A DNA stretch of 64,000 bases from Aquabacterium commune. GTDB lineage: Bacteria; Pseudomonadota; Gammaproteobacteria; Burkholderiales; Burkholderiaceae_C. The position numbers were made by a program, and so were the translations under genes. Below are positions 18,688 through 27,508 of this stretch, piece after piece. The stretch spans positions 248,001 to 312,000 of the forward strand of contig NZ_SNXW01000002.1 of the NCBI RefSeq assembly GCF_004362855.1, given 5' to 3'. The notes beneath the pieces are model-generated. The model was not told where the DNA came from. It made no database searches and worked only from the letters and a program-made list of their open reading frames with translations. Each line of letters opens with the position of its first letter. Position 1 is the stretch's first letter.

Positions 18688-21600
18688 CGGCGATGTCCTC
18701 GGTGATGTCATCGGTGATGTCCTCAACAAGATGGGGGGCCAGGCGCGCCACCAGCGCGTCCAGGTCGAAATCGTCCACGAGCTGCGCAAGCTGGTGCCAC
18801 TGTGCGGCGTGCTCAGGGGCGGCCACCTGCCATTCGCCAAGGGCCTGGCGCAAGGCCTGCACATGGCCCTTGCGCGCGAGGCGGTGGAGCTCCCAGACCG
18901 CATCGGCTGGCAGATGGCTTTCAGTGGCGGAGGTGGCAGGGGTGCCGTGCGCGTGGGCGGTGTGGGCCTCGCGCAGGGCGAGGGCCTGTGGTTCGGTCAG
19001 CCAGTGAAGGCCGAGGTGCTCGCCCAGGGCGGCCAGCAGTTCGGACTCCCGCACCGGCTTGGCCACGAAGGCCTGGCACTGGGCCGCCGCGAGGTTCTCC
19101 GGCCGGTTCTCGAACACATTGGCGGACACCAGGATGATGGGCACCGTGACGAAGCCCACCTCGCGCAGGGTGCGGGCGGTGTGCCAGCCGTCCATGTCGT
19201 CCATGCTGATGTCGAGCAGCACGGCGTCGGGACACACTTCGCGCACGCTTTCCAGGGCCTCGTGGCCGCTGGCGGCTTCGCGCACCTGGAAGCCCAGCGG
19301 CAGCAGCAGGCCGGCCAGCAACTGGCGTTGCAAGGGCTGGTCGTCCACCACCAGCAGGGTGCGCCGCGTACCGACGTAGCCTGTGACGGGTCGCAGGCCA
19401 CGGGTGAGGCCCTGGGCCGCCAGCGGTGCGCCTGCAGGTGCCATGGCCGGCGCACTGAGCGGTGCGCTGATCTCGCGCAAATACAAGCGCACGCTGAAGG
19501 TGCTGCCCTCGCCCATCACGCTTTGCACGGTCAGCTCACCGCCCATCAGCTCGCTGAGCAGGTGCGTGATGGTCAGGCCCAAGCCCGTGCCCGGTTCGCT
19601 GCTGCGCCGTCCGCCGCTGCCGCGCTCGAAGGGCAGGAAGATGCGCTCCATGTCCTGCGGCGCGATGCCGATGCCGGTGTCGATCACCTCGAAGCGCAGC
19701 ACCTCGCGGCGCGCGTCCAGGCGCAGCGTGATCTGGCCGCGTTCGGTGAAGCGCACCGCGTTGCTGCACAGGTTGAGCAGGATCTGGCGCAGGCGGCGCG
19801 CATCGGACTGCACCCAGGCGGGCACGCGGCCGCGGGTCTCCAGGCGGAAGTCCAGGCCCTTGGCCTCGGCCTGCGGCTGCACCATGCGCACGACCTCGTC
19901 GAGGAAGTCGTGCAGGGGCAGCGGGGCGGCGTCCAGGCGCAAACGGCCTGCCTCGATGCGGGCCAGGTCGAGCAGGCCATCGATCAGGCCGATGAGGTGT
20001 TCGCCGCTGCGCTGGATGGTGGTCAGAGGGCGCCGTCGGGCGCCATCGGCCGGCTCGTCCTTGAGCAGGATCTGGGCATAGCCCATGATGCTGTTGAGCG
20101 GCGTGCGCAATTCGTGCGTCATGCCGGCCACGTAGCGCGTCTTGGCCTGGTTGGCGGCCTCGGCCAGCTCCTTGGCCTGCTGCAGGGCGGCGTCGGTGCG
20201 GCGGTGAGCGTCGATTTCCTGCTGCAGCAGCTGGTTCTGGCGGTTGGAGTCGTCCTGCGCCATGCGGCGGCTCTCGGAGGCCAGCACGATCCACCAGGCG
20301 CACACGGCGGCGGCCAGCAGCAGCAAGGCGTAGGCCTTGACGAAGGGCCCATCGAGCACCGCGGCGGGCTCATGGCCTTCCTGGTAATAGACGGCCCCCA
20401 GCACGAAGGCCATCAAGGTCGCCATCGACAGGAAGACGATGAGGTAGTGCCCGACGCGGAAGTTGATGCGCCGCGACAGCCGCGCAGGCAGCACCGAGGT
20501 CAGCACGTCAGACACCTGCTCGGCCGCGCGCGAGCGGCTCTTGCAGCGGTCGTGGCAGCGCGACTCCAGCGTGCAGCACAGCGAGCAAATCGGCGCCTCG
20601 TAGGCCGGGCAGGTGGCCATGTCTTCGGACTCGAAGCTGTTGTCGCAGACCGAGCAGCGCACCATCTGCCCGGGCGCCCAGTGCGAGTGCGGCTGGCGCG
20701 CCAGGTAGTAGCGCCCGCCCGTGGCCCAGGCCAGCAGGGGCGACGCCGTCAGCGCCAGCCCCAGGGCGATGAAGGGCGCCCACGGCACCCAGGCCTCGCC
20801 GAACACGCCAGCGTGGACCATCACGGCCACCACCGCGGCCAGCAGCGTGGCGCCCAGGCCCACGGGGTTGAGGTCGTGCAGGTGCGCGCGCTTGAACTCG
20901 ATGCCCTTGGGCGACCAGCCCAGCGGCTTGTTGATGGCCAGGTCGGCCACCAGCGCCCCCACCCAGGCGATGGCCACGTTGCTGTAGAGGCCCAGCACGT
21001 GCTCCAGCGCGCCGAACACGCCCAGCGTCATCAGCAGCACGGCGATCAGCACGTTGAACACCAGCCACACCACCCGCCCCGGGTGGCTGTGCGTGAGGCG
21101 CGCGAAGAAATTGGACCAGGCCAGCGAGCCGGCGTAGGCATTGGTCACGTTGATCTTCACCTGGGACAGCACGACGAACAGCACCGTCACGCCCAGCGCC
21201 CAGCCGTGGGACGAAAACACCTCGCTGAAGCCGGCCAGGTACATCTGCGTGGGCTCCATGGCGCGGTCCACCGGCACCTCGCGCTGCAGGGCCAGGAAGG
21301 CCAGGAAGGCGCCGGCCAGCATCTTCAGCATGCCGGGCACCACCCAGCCGGGCCCGGCCACCAGCACCGCCGTCCACCAGCGCACGCGGTTGGCATGGGT
21401 TTTCTCGGGCAGGAAGCGCAGGAAGTCCACCTGCTCGCCCACCTGCAGGATGAGCGAGAACGCCACCGTGGCCGCCATGCCGAAGGCCGCCCACGAGAAG
21501 CTGCTGTCCCCCGACATGCGCCCGGCCAGCGAGGTGAATTCCACATAGGCCTGTGGCTTGTGCCACCACACCGCCACGAAAGGCGCCAGCCACAGCAGCA

Positions 21601-22213
21601 ACCACAGCGGTTGCGTCCACATCTGCAGGCGCGAGATCAGCGTGATGCCGTGCGTGGCCAACGGGATGACGAGCAGGGACGACACCACGTAGCACAGCGG
21701 CATCGACCAGCCGAACAGCATCTGCAGGGCCAGCGCCATGATGGCCGCCTCCACCGCGAAGAAGATGAAGGTGAAGCTGGCGTAGATCAGCGAGGTCAGC
21801 GTGGAGCCCAGGTAGCCAAAGCCCGCCCCACGGGTGAGCAGGTCCATGTCCACGCCATGGCGAGCCGCGTAGATGCTGATGGGCAGGCTGGTCAGGAAGG
21901 TGATGAGGCCCACGACCAGGATGGCCCACAGCGCATTGCCGAAACCCTGGTTGAGTGCGATGGCGCCGCCAATGGCCTCCAGCGCCAGGAAGGACAGCGC
22001 CCCGAAGGCCGTGTTGGCCACGCGCATCTCGCTCCATTTGCGGAAGGAGCGCGGCGTGTAGCGCAGGGCGTAGTCCTCCAGGGTCTCGTTGGCCACCCAG
22101 GCGTTGTACTCGCGGCGGATGTGGAAGATTTTCTGCCGGGCAACGGGCACGGGCGGGCTCCAGGACACACAGGCCCCTGAAGAGCGCAAGAAGCGGTCCA
22201 GCCTCAAGCGCAT
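18671..22213 (-). CDS. NCS1-type permease fused to hybrid histidine kinase (transporter-sensor)
   Basis: About 1180 residues from the ATG at 22213 (a TTG at 22228 is an alternative). In the longer numbering: residues about 35-510 form a 12-helix permease of the NCS1 purine/cytosine/amide type (EDYALRYTPRSFRKW, then EAIGGAIALNQGFG); 525-562 is a Cys cluster (CSVC, C540, C548, CC at 551-552, C558, C562); two further membrane helices lie at about 593-652; then HisKA with H705 (MTHELRTPLN), HATPase (DTGIGIAPQ; GTGLGL), and a receiver domain with D1006. The C-terminal ~100 residues are Ala/His-rich. It overlaps the LuxR regulator gene and is divergent from urt-fmd genes. By analogy with CbrA, a transporter-kinase, it probably senses urea or an amide through its permease. 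Confidence 0.88.
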   Translation of the reverse strand: MRLRLDRFLRSSGACVSWSPPVPVARQKIFHIRREYNAWVANETLEDYALRYTPRSFRKWSEMRVANTAFGALSFLALEAIGGAIALNQGFGNALWAILVVGLITFLTSLPISIYAARHGVDMDLLTRGAGFGYLGSTLTSLIYASFTFIFFAVEAAIMALALQMLFGWSMPLCYVVSSLLVIPLATHGITLISRLQMWTQPLWLLLWLAPFVAVWWHKPQAYVEFTSLAGRMSGDSSFSWAAFGMAATVAFSLILQVGEQVDFLRFLPEKTHANRVRWWTAVLVAGPGWVVPGMLKMLAGAFLAFLALQREVPVDRAMEPTQMYLAGFSEVFSSHGWALGVTVLFVVLSQVKINVTNAYAGSLAWSNFFARLTHSHPGRVVWLVFNVLIAVLLMTLGVFGALEHVLGLYSNVAIAWVGALVADLAINKPLGWSPKGIEFKRAHLHDLNPVGLGATLLAAVVAVMVHAGVFGEAWVPWAPFIALGLALTASPLLAWATGGRYYLARQPHSHWAPGQMVRCSVCDNSFESEDMATCPAYEAPICSLCCTLESRCHDRCKSRSRAAEQVSDVLTSVLPARLSRRINFRVGHYLIVFLSMATLMAFVLGAVYYQEGHEPAAVLDGPFVKAYALLLLAAAVCAWWIVLASESRRMAQDDSNRQNQLLQQEIDAHRRTDAALQQAKELAEAANQAKTRYVAGMTHELRTPLNSIMGYAQILLKDEPADGARRRPLTTIQRSGEHLIGLIDGLLDLARIEAGRLRLDAAPLPLHDFLDEVVRMVQPQAEAKGLDFRLETRGRVPAWVQSDARRLRQILLNLCSNAVRFTERGQITLRLDARREVLRFEVIDTGIGIAPQDMERIFLPFERGSGGRRSSEPGTGLGLTITHLLSELMGGELTVQSVMGEGSTFSVRLYLREISAPLSAPAMAPAGAPLAAQGLTRGLRPVTGYVGTRRTLLVVDDQPLQRQLLAGLLLPLGFQVREAASGHEALESVREVCPDAVLLDISMDDMDGWHTARTLREVGFVTVPIILVSANVFENRPENLAAAQCQAFVAKPVRESELLAALGEHLGLHWLTEPQALALREAHTAHAHGTPATSATESHLPADAVWELHRLARKGHVQALRQALGEWQVAAPEHAAQWHQLAQLVDDFDLDALVARLAPHLVEDITDDITEDIADEPRP

Positions 22214-22232
22214 GCGCCCTGCGCACAACGCC

Positions 22233-22260
22233 TACGTCAATTGACGTATTCATGGAATAC
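22233..22260. promoter_or_regulatory. Nested palindromes in the kinase/urtA divergent promoter region
   Basis: A perfect 16-bp palindrome TACGTCAATTGACGTA lies at 22233-22248. It shares its last bases with a second dyad GTATTC-ATG-GAATAC at 22246-22260. Both are in the 181-base gap between the permease-kinase gene and urtA. Perfect symmetry over 16 bp is unlikely by chance, so this is a good candidate site for the LuxR-type regulator encoded at 17986 or for another nitrogen regulator. Confidence 0.6.
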
Positions 22261-22394
22261 CCGGGGCTCCGTACTGTGTGAGCCAAGGCCGCGTCACCCG
22301 GTGCAGGCAGCGTCAAACGGCATGCACCAAGACAAGGCAGACCACGCCCTGAAATCTTCCGTCGATCCCCACTGTTGTGCAAGGAGTCCTGTCC

Positions 22395-23675
22395 ATGTCG
22401 AACCACTCTGACGATCTGTCCAAAAACCGCCGCCGCCTGCTGCAAGGCATGGGCGCCCTCCCCCTCGCCGGCATGGCGGGTGTGGCGGGCCTGGGCAGCC
22501 TGCCCGGCCTGAGCCGCGCCGCCGCACCGGCCACCTCGGCCATCAACACCACCAAGCTGGCCGTGACCGACACGGAAGTGATCGTGGGCCAGCTGCACTC
22601 GGCCACCGGCACCATGGCCATCTCGGAGACCGGCTCCATCCAGGCCGAACAGCTCGCCATCGACCAGATCAACGCCATGGGCGGCGTGCTGGGCCGCAAG
22701 ATCAAGGTCATCAAGGAAGACGGCGCCTCCGACTGGCCGACCTTCGCCGAGAAGTCCAAGAAGCTGCTGGTCAACGACAAAGTCGCCTGCGTCTTCGGCT
22801 GCTGGACGTCTGCTTCGCGCAAGGCCGTGCTGCCCATCTTCGAGAAAGAAAACGGCCTGCTGTACTACCCGACCTTCTACGAAGGCCTGGAGCAGTCCAA
22901 GAACGTGATCTACACCGGCCAGGAAGCCACGCAACAGATCATCTACAGCCTGGACTGGGGCTCGAAAGAGAAGAAGGCCAAGACCTTCTTCCTGGTCGGC
23001 TCCGACTACATCTGGCCGCGCACCTCGATGAAGATCGCGCGCAAGCACATCGAGTCGGTGGGCAAGCTGGGTTCCGTCGTCGGTGAGGAGTACTACCCGC
23101 TGGGCCACACCAACTTCAACTCCCTGATCAACAAGATCAAGGTGGCCAAGCCCGACTGCATCTTCGCCGCCGTGGTCGGTGGCTCCAACGTGGCCTTCTA
23201 CAAGCAGCTCAAGGCCGCTGGCATCACGGGTGCCAAGCAGTTCCTGCTGACCCTGTCGGTGACCGAGGACGAAATGCTGGGTGTGGGCGGCGAGAACTTC
23301 GCTGGCTTCTACAGCTCGATGAAGTACTTCCAGTCGCTGGACAACGCCAACAACAAGGCCTTCGTGGCCGCCTTCCGCAAGGCCTATGGCCCCAAGGCCG
23401 TGATCGGTGACGTGACCCAGGCCGGCTACCTCGGCCCCTGGTTGTGGAAGGCCGCGGTCGAGAAGGCCGGCAGCTTCGATGTGGACAAGGTCGTGGCGGC
23501 CTCGCCCGGCATCGAGCTGAAGACGGCGCCGGAAGGTTACGTGAAGCTGCACGCCAACCACCACCTGTGGAGCAAGTCGCGCATCGCCCAAGGCCAGACC
23601 GACGGCACCTTCAAGGTGGTGTCCGAGTCGCCCGAGCTGATCGAGCCGAACCCCTTCCCCAAGGGCTATCAATAA
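22395..23675 (+). CDS. urtA: Urea/short-chain amide ABC transporter substrate-binding protein
   Basis: A 426-residue periplasmic binding protein of the UrtA/FmdD type. A Tat-like signal (NRRRLLQGMG at about 11-20, then a hydrophobic stretch to ~43) precedes the mature domain, which begins near DTEVIVGQLHSATGTMAISE. The ATG at 22395 has an AAGGAGT box eight bases upstream. It heads urtABCDE-fmdA-fmdB. Ligand could be urea or a short amide such as formamide: in Methylophilus the related fmdDEF transporter sits beside fmdAB. A hairpin-rich 193-base gap separates it from urtB. Confidence 0.9.
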   Translation: MSNHSDDLSKNRRRLLQGMGALPLAGMAGVAGLGSLPGLSRAAAPATSAINTTKLAVTDTEVIVGQLHSATGTMAISETGSIQAEQLAIDQINAMGGVLGRKIKVIKEDGASDWPTFAEKSKKLLVNDKVACVFGCWTSASRKAVLPIFEKENGLLYYPTFYEGLEQSKNVIYTGQEATQQIIYSLDWGSKEKKAKTFFLVGSDYIWPRTSMKIARKHIESVGKLGSVVGEEYYPLGHTNFNSLINKIKVAKPDCIFAAVVGGSNVAFYKQLKAAGITGAKQFLLTLSVTEDEMLGVGGENFAGFYSSMKYFQSLDNANNKAFVAAFRKAYGPKAVIGDVTQAGYLGPWLWKAAVEKAGSFDVDKVVAASPGIELKTAPEGYVKLHANHHLWSKSRIAQGQTDGTFKVVSESPELIEPNPFPKGYQ

Positions 23676-23676
23676 C

Positions 23677-23841
23677 CCCCCTGCGGCCTGCGGCCGCCCC
23701 CCAGGGGGCCACACCAGCAGCCCGGCAAAGCCGGTTCTGCGGTGTGCGCTGGGTCGAACGTTTTGAGCGTGCGGCTGGCGGGAACCAGCCGCCTTCCTGC
23801 AGCGGCCCGACCTTCGCACGGCCGGGCCGCGCAGGCTTTTT
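23677..23841 (+). repeat. Four consecutive hairpins between urtA and urtB
   Basis: The spacer contains four inverted repeats: CCCCCTG/CAGGGGG at 23677-23708 with an inner CGGCC/GGCCG; CCGGC-AAA-GCCGG at 23722-23734; GCGGCTGG/CCAGCCGC at 23771-23792; and GCGGCCCG/CGGGCCGC at 23802-23830, the last followed by a T5 run at 23837-23841. They could form stable RNA stems that protect the urtA message or cut transcription of later genes, as REP-like elements do after binding-protein genes. The text also resembles dispersed palindromic repeats of Comamonadaceae genomes. Confidence 0.7.
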
Positions 23842-23868
23842 CGAGATGCCGGACCAACGAGGTGGACG

Positions 23869-24783
23869 ATGACATTCACAGACATGCTCAACATCGGGCT
23901 CATGCAAGGCTTCGCCGGGCTGAGCCTGTTTTCCGTGCTGCTGCTCATGGGCCTGGGCCTGGCGGTGATCTTCGGCCAGATGGGCGTGATCAACATGGCC
24001 CACGGTGAGTTCATGACGATCGGCGCCTACACCATCTACCTGGGCTCGACGCTGACCGAGAAGTACGCGCCCGGTCTGGTGCAGATGTACTTCCCCGTGG
24101 CCATCGTCGCGGCCTTCTTCATCGCCTTCGCGGCCGGCTGGCTGACCGAGTGGGCGCTGATCCGCCACCTCTACAAACGCCCGCTGGACACCTTGCTGGC
24201 CACCTGGGGCCTGAGCCTGGGCCTGCAGCAGGTGTTCCGCTCCACCTTCGGTCCCAAGGAAGTCAGCCCCACCCTGCCCGACTGGCTGATGGGCTCGTGG
24301 GCACCGGCCGAAGGCCTGGACATCCCCATCAACGGCCTGTTCGTGATGGGCCTGACCGCCGTGGTCACCGCCTTCCTGCTGCTGGCCCTCTACAAGGCAC
24401 GCTGGGGCCTGCGGGTGCGCGCCACGGTGAGCAACCGCGTGATGGCCAACGCCATCGGCATCAACACCAAGCAGACCGACCGGCTGACGTTTGCCATCGG
24501 CTGCGGCATCGCCGGTGTGGCGGGTGCGGCCTTCACCACGATCGGTTCCACCGGCCCGACCAGTGGCTCGCTCTACATCGTGGACAGCTTCCTGGTCGTG
24601 ACCTTCGGCGGCGCCGGCAGCTTGCTGGGCACCGTGGCCTCGGCCTTCGGCATCGCGCAGACGCAGTCCATCTCCGAGTTCTTCATGAGCGGCTCCAACG
24701 CCAAGGTGCTGACGCTGATGACCGTCATCACGATCCTGATGCTGCGCCCGCAAGGCCTGTTCGCCTCCAAGGTGCGCCGCTGA
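23869..24783 (+). CDS. urtB: Urea/amide ABC transporter permease UrtB
   Basis: A 304-residue LivH-type inner-membrane permease with about eight membrane helices and the family motif INMAHGEF near residue 42. It lacks the long N-terminal extracytoplasmic region present in the ~520-residue UrtB proteins of cyanobacteria, so it is the short form. Together with UrtC it makes the membrane channel. The ATG at 23869 follows GAGGTGGACG. It is the first gene after the hairpin-rich spacer. Confidence 0.9.
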   Translation: MTFTDMLNIGLMQGFAGLSLFSVLLLMGLGLAVIFGQMGVINMAHGEFMTIGAYTIYLGSTLTEKYAPGLVQMYFPVAIVAAFFIAFAAGWLTEWALIRHLYKRPLDTLLATWGLSLGLQQVFRSTFGPKEVSPTLPDWLMGSWAPAEGLDIPINGLFVMGLTAVVTAFLLLALYKARWGLRVRATVSNRVMANAIGINTKQTDRLTFAIGCGIAGVAGAAFTTIGSTGPTSGSLYIVDSFLVVTFGGAGSLLGTVASAFGIAQTQSISEFFMSGSNAKVLTLMTVITILMLRPQGLFASKVRR

Positions 24784-24812
24784 CGCCTTCCCGGAACCCT
24801 AGGAGCAATCGC

Positions 24813-26012
24813 ATGACAAAAATCCAAGACTGGCTCAAACAGCAACAGCTCGGCAGCTTCCTGCTGCTGGCCGTGGTGCTGCTGGTGGTGTTCCCGCTCG
24901 GGCTGGACACCTTCCGACTCAACCTCGTGGGCAAGTACCTGACCTATGCCTTCGTGGCGCTCGGCCTGGTGATGCTGTGGGGCCATGCCGGCATCCTCAG
25001 CCTCGGCCAAGGCGTGTTCTTCGGCCTGGGCGGCTACATGATGGCCATGTTCCTCAAGCTGGAAGCGTCTGACCCCATCAGCACCAAGATCCAGTCCACG
25101 CCGGGCATCCCCGACTTCATGGACTGGAACCAGCTCACCGAGTTGCCGATGTGGTGGGTGCCCTTCAAGAGCCTGCCGTTTGCCATCGCGGCCGTGGTCA
25201 TCGTGCCCATGCTGCTGGCCTTCATCGTGAGCTTCGCGATGTTCAAGCGGCGTGTGGGCGGCGTGTACTTCGCCATCATCACGCAGGCCGTGGCCCTGGT
25301 GCTGACGGTGCTGATCATCGGCCAGCAGGGCTACACCGGCGGTGTCAACGGCATCACCGACCTGAAGACGATGCTGGGCTGGGACATCCGCACCGACGAG
25401 CACCGCCTGGTTCTGTACTACGTGTGCTGTGCGCTGCTGCTGGGCTCGGTGCTCCTGTGCCTCTGGGTGCAGAAGTCCAAGCTGGGCACCCTGCTGCTGG
25501 CCATGCGCGACAAGGAAGACCGCGTGCGCTTCTCGGGCTATGACGTCGCCATGTTCAAGGTCTTCGCCTTCTGCCTGGCGGCGGGCCTGTCGGCCATCGG
25601 TGGTGCCATGTTCACGCTGCAGGTGGGCTTCATGTCGCCGTCCTTCGTGGGCATCGTGCCCTCCATCGAGATGGTGATCTTCGCCGCGGTCGGTGGCCGC
25701 ATGAGCCTGGTGGGCGCCATCTACGGCGCGCTGCTGGTGAACTTCGGCAAGACCTACTTTTCCGAGTCCGCACCCGACCTGTGGCTGTTCCTGATGGCCG
25801 CGCTGTTCATCGGCGTGACCATGGCCTTCCCTGACGGCCTGGCCGGTTTGTGGGAGCAAAAGATCAAGCCCTGGTGGGCGCAACGCCAGGCCGACCGGAA
25901 GGCCCAGGCCGAGCGCATCCAGGCGGCCCACGCCATCTACCCGGCCGTGCTGCCTCCCGCACAAGGCCATGGCAACCAGATGCCTGGCGACATCAGCGGT
26001 CAACAAGCCTGA
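24813..26012 (+). CDS. urtC: Urea/amide ABC transporter permease UrtC
   Basis: A 399-residue LivM-type permease. Typical segments include WGHAGILSLGQGVFFGLGGY near residue 50 and FSGYDVAMFKVFAF near 240. About ten membrane helices are visible, then a cytoplasmic Gln/Ala-rich tail. I chose the ATG at 24813, preceded by AGGAG; the open frame extends far upstream inside urtB but is not coding there. It sits 29 bases after urtB and 12 before urtD. Confidence 0.92.
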   Translation: MTKIQDWLKQQQLGSFLLLAVVLLVVFPLGLDTFRLNLVGKYLTYAFVALGLVMLWGHAGILSLGQGVFFGLGGYMMAMFLKLEASDPISTKIQSTPGIPDFMDWNQLTELPMWWVPFKSLPFAIAAVVIVPMLLAFIVSFAMFKRRVGGVYFAIITQAVALVLTVLIIGQQGYTGGVNGITDLKTMLGWDIRTDEHRLVLYYVCCALLLGSVLLCLWVQKSKLGTLLLAMRDKEDRVRFSGYDVAMFKVFAFCLAAGLSAIGGAMFTLQVGFMSPSFVGIVPSIEMVIFAAVGGRMSLVGAIYGALLVNFGKTYFSESAPDLWLFLMAALFIGVTMAFPDGLAGLWEQKIKPWWAQRQADRKAQAERIQAAHAIYPAVLPPAQGHGNQMPGDISGQQA

Positions 26013-26024
26013 CAGGAGACCTCC

Positions 26025-26780
<756 letters not shown>

Positions 26781-26806
26781 GCCCGGTCACCGCAAAGGAC
26801 ACCACC

Positions 26807-27496
26807 ATGTTGCAAGTCAAGGACCTGTACGTCAGCTACGGCCAGAGCGAGGCGCTGCACGGCATCTCGTTCGAGGCCCACCAGAACGAAACCGTGGCCA
26901 TCATGGGCCGCAACGGCATGGGCAAGACCACGCTGTTCAAAAGCCTCATGGGCGTGCTGCCCACCAAGTCCGGTGACATCCACGTGGCCGGCAGCAGCGT
27001 CGTGAAGGACGAGAGCTACCGCCGCGTCGCCAAAGGCATCGCCTACGTGCCCCAGGGCCGGATGATCTTCCCCACGCTGACGGTGGAAGAGAACATCCAG
27101 ACTGGCCTGGAAAACAGCAAGACCAAGAAGATCCCGGACGACATCTACGCGCTCTTCCCCGTGCTCTTCGACATGAAGCACCGCAAGGGCGGCAACCTCT
27201 CGGGCGGCCAGCAGCAACAGCTCGCCATCGCGCGGGCCCTGGTCACCGACCCCAAGGTGCTGCTGCTCGACGAGCCCACCGAGGGCATCCAGCCGTCCAT
27301 CATCAAAGACATCGCCAAGGCGCTCAACGAGATCCGCAAGCTGCGCGAGATCACCATCGTCGTGAGCGAGCAGGTGCTGAGCTTCGCGATGGACGTGGCC
27401 GACCGCCTCTTCGTGATCGAGGGCGGACGGCTGGTGCACGAGACCACCCGCGCCGACACCGATGCCGAGCGCATCAAAGCCTACCTGTCTGTTTAA
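26807..27496 (+). CDS. urtE: Urea/amide ABC transporter ATP-binding protein UrtE
   Basis: A 229-residue LivF-type ATPase. Walker A is GRNGMGKTT near residue 37, the signature LSGGQQQQ near 132 and Walker B LLLDEPTEGI near 155. The ATG at 26807 gives the standard MLQVKDLYVSYG start; the longer open frame upstream is out of phase with the real gene urtD. It is followed 12 bases later by fmdA, so transport and hydrolysis are co-expressed. Confidence 0.94.
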   Translation: MLQVKDLYVSYGQSEALHGISFEAHQNETVAIMGRNGMGKTTLFKSLMGVLPTKSGDIHVAGSSVVKDESYRRVAKGIAYVPQGRMIFPTLTVEENIQTGLENSKTKKIPDDIYALFPVLFDMKHRKGGNLSGGQQQQLAIARALVTDPKVLLLDEPTEGIQPSIIKDIAKALNEIRKLREITIVVSEQVLSFAMDVADRLFVIEGGRLVHETTRADTDAERIKAYLSV

Positions 27497-27508
27497 AGGA
27501 GCAATGCC

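Noticed and set aside
18608-22180. A 1190-codon open frame on the plus strand
   Set aside because: It lies opposite the permease-kinase gene and its translation is rich in Gln/His/Arg with no domain; it is a GC-rich shadow of the real gene.
22261-22394. A riboswitch (guanidine or urea-related) or sigma-54 site upstream of urtA
   Set aside because: No conserved stem pattern and no GG-N10-GC element could be found by reading.
20508-24014. An 1168-codon minus-strand frame spanning the kinase 5' end and urtA
   Set aside because: It crosses two well-supported genes and a promoter region, and its protein has no recognisable features.
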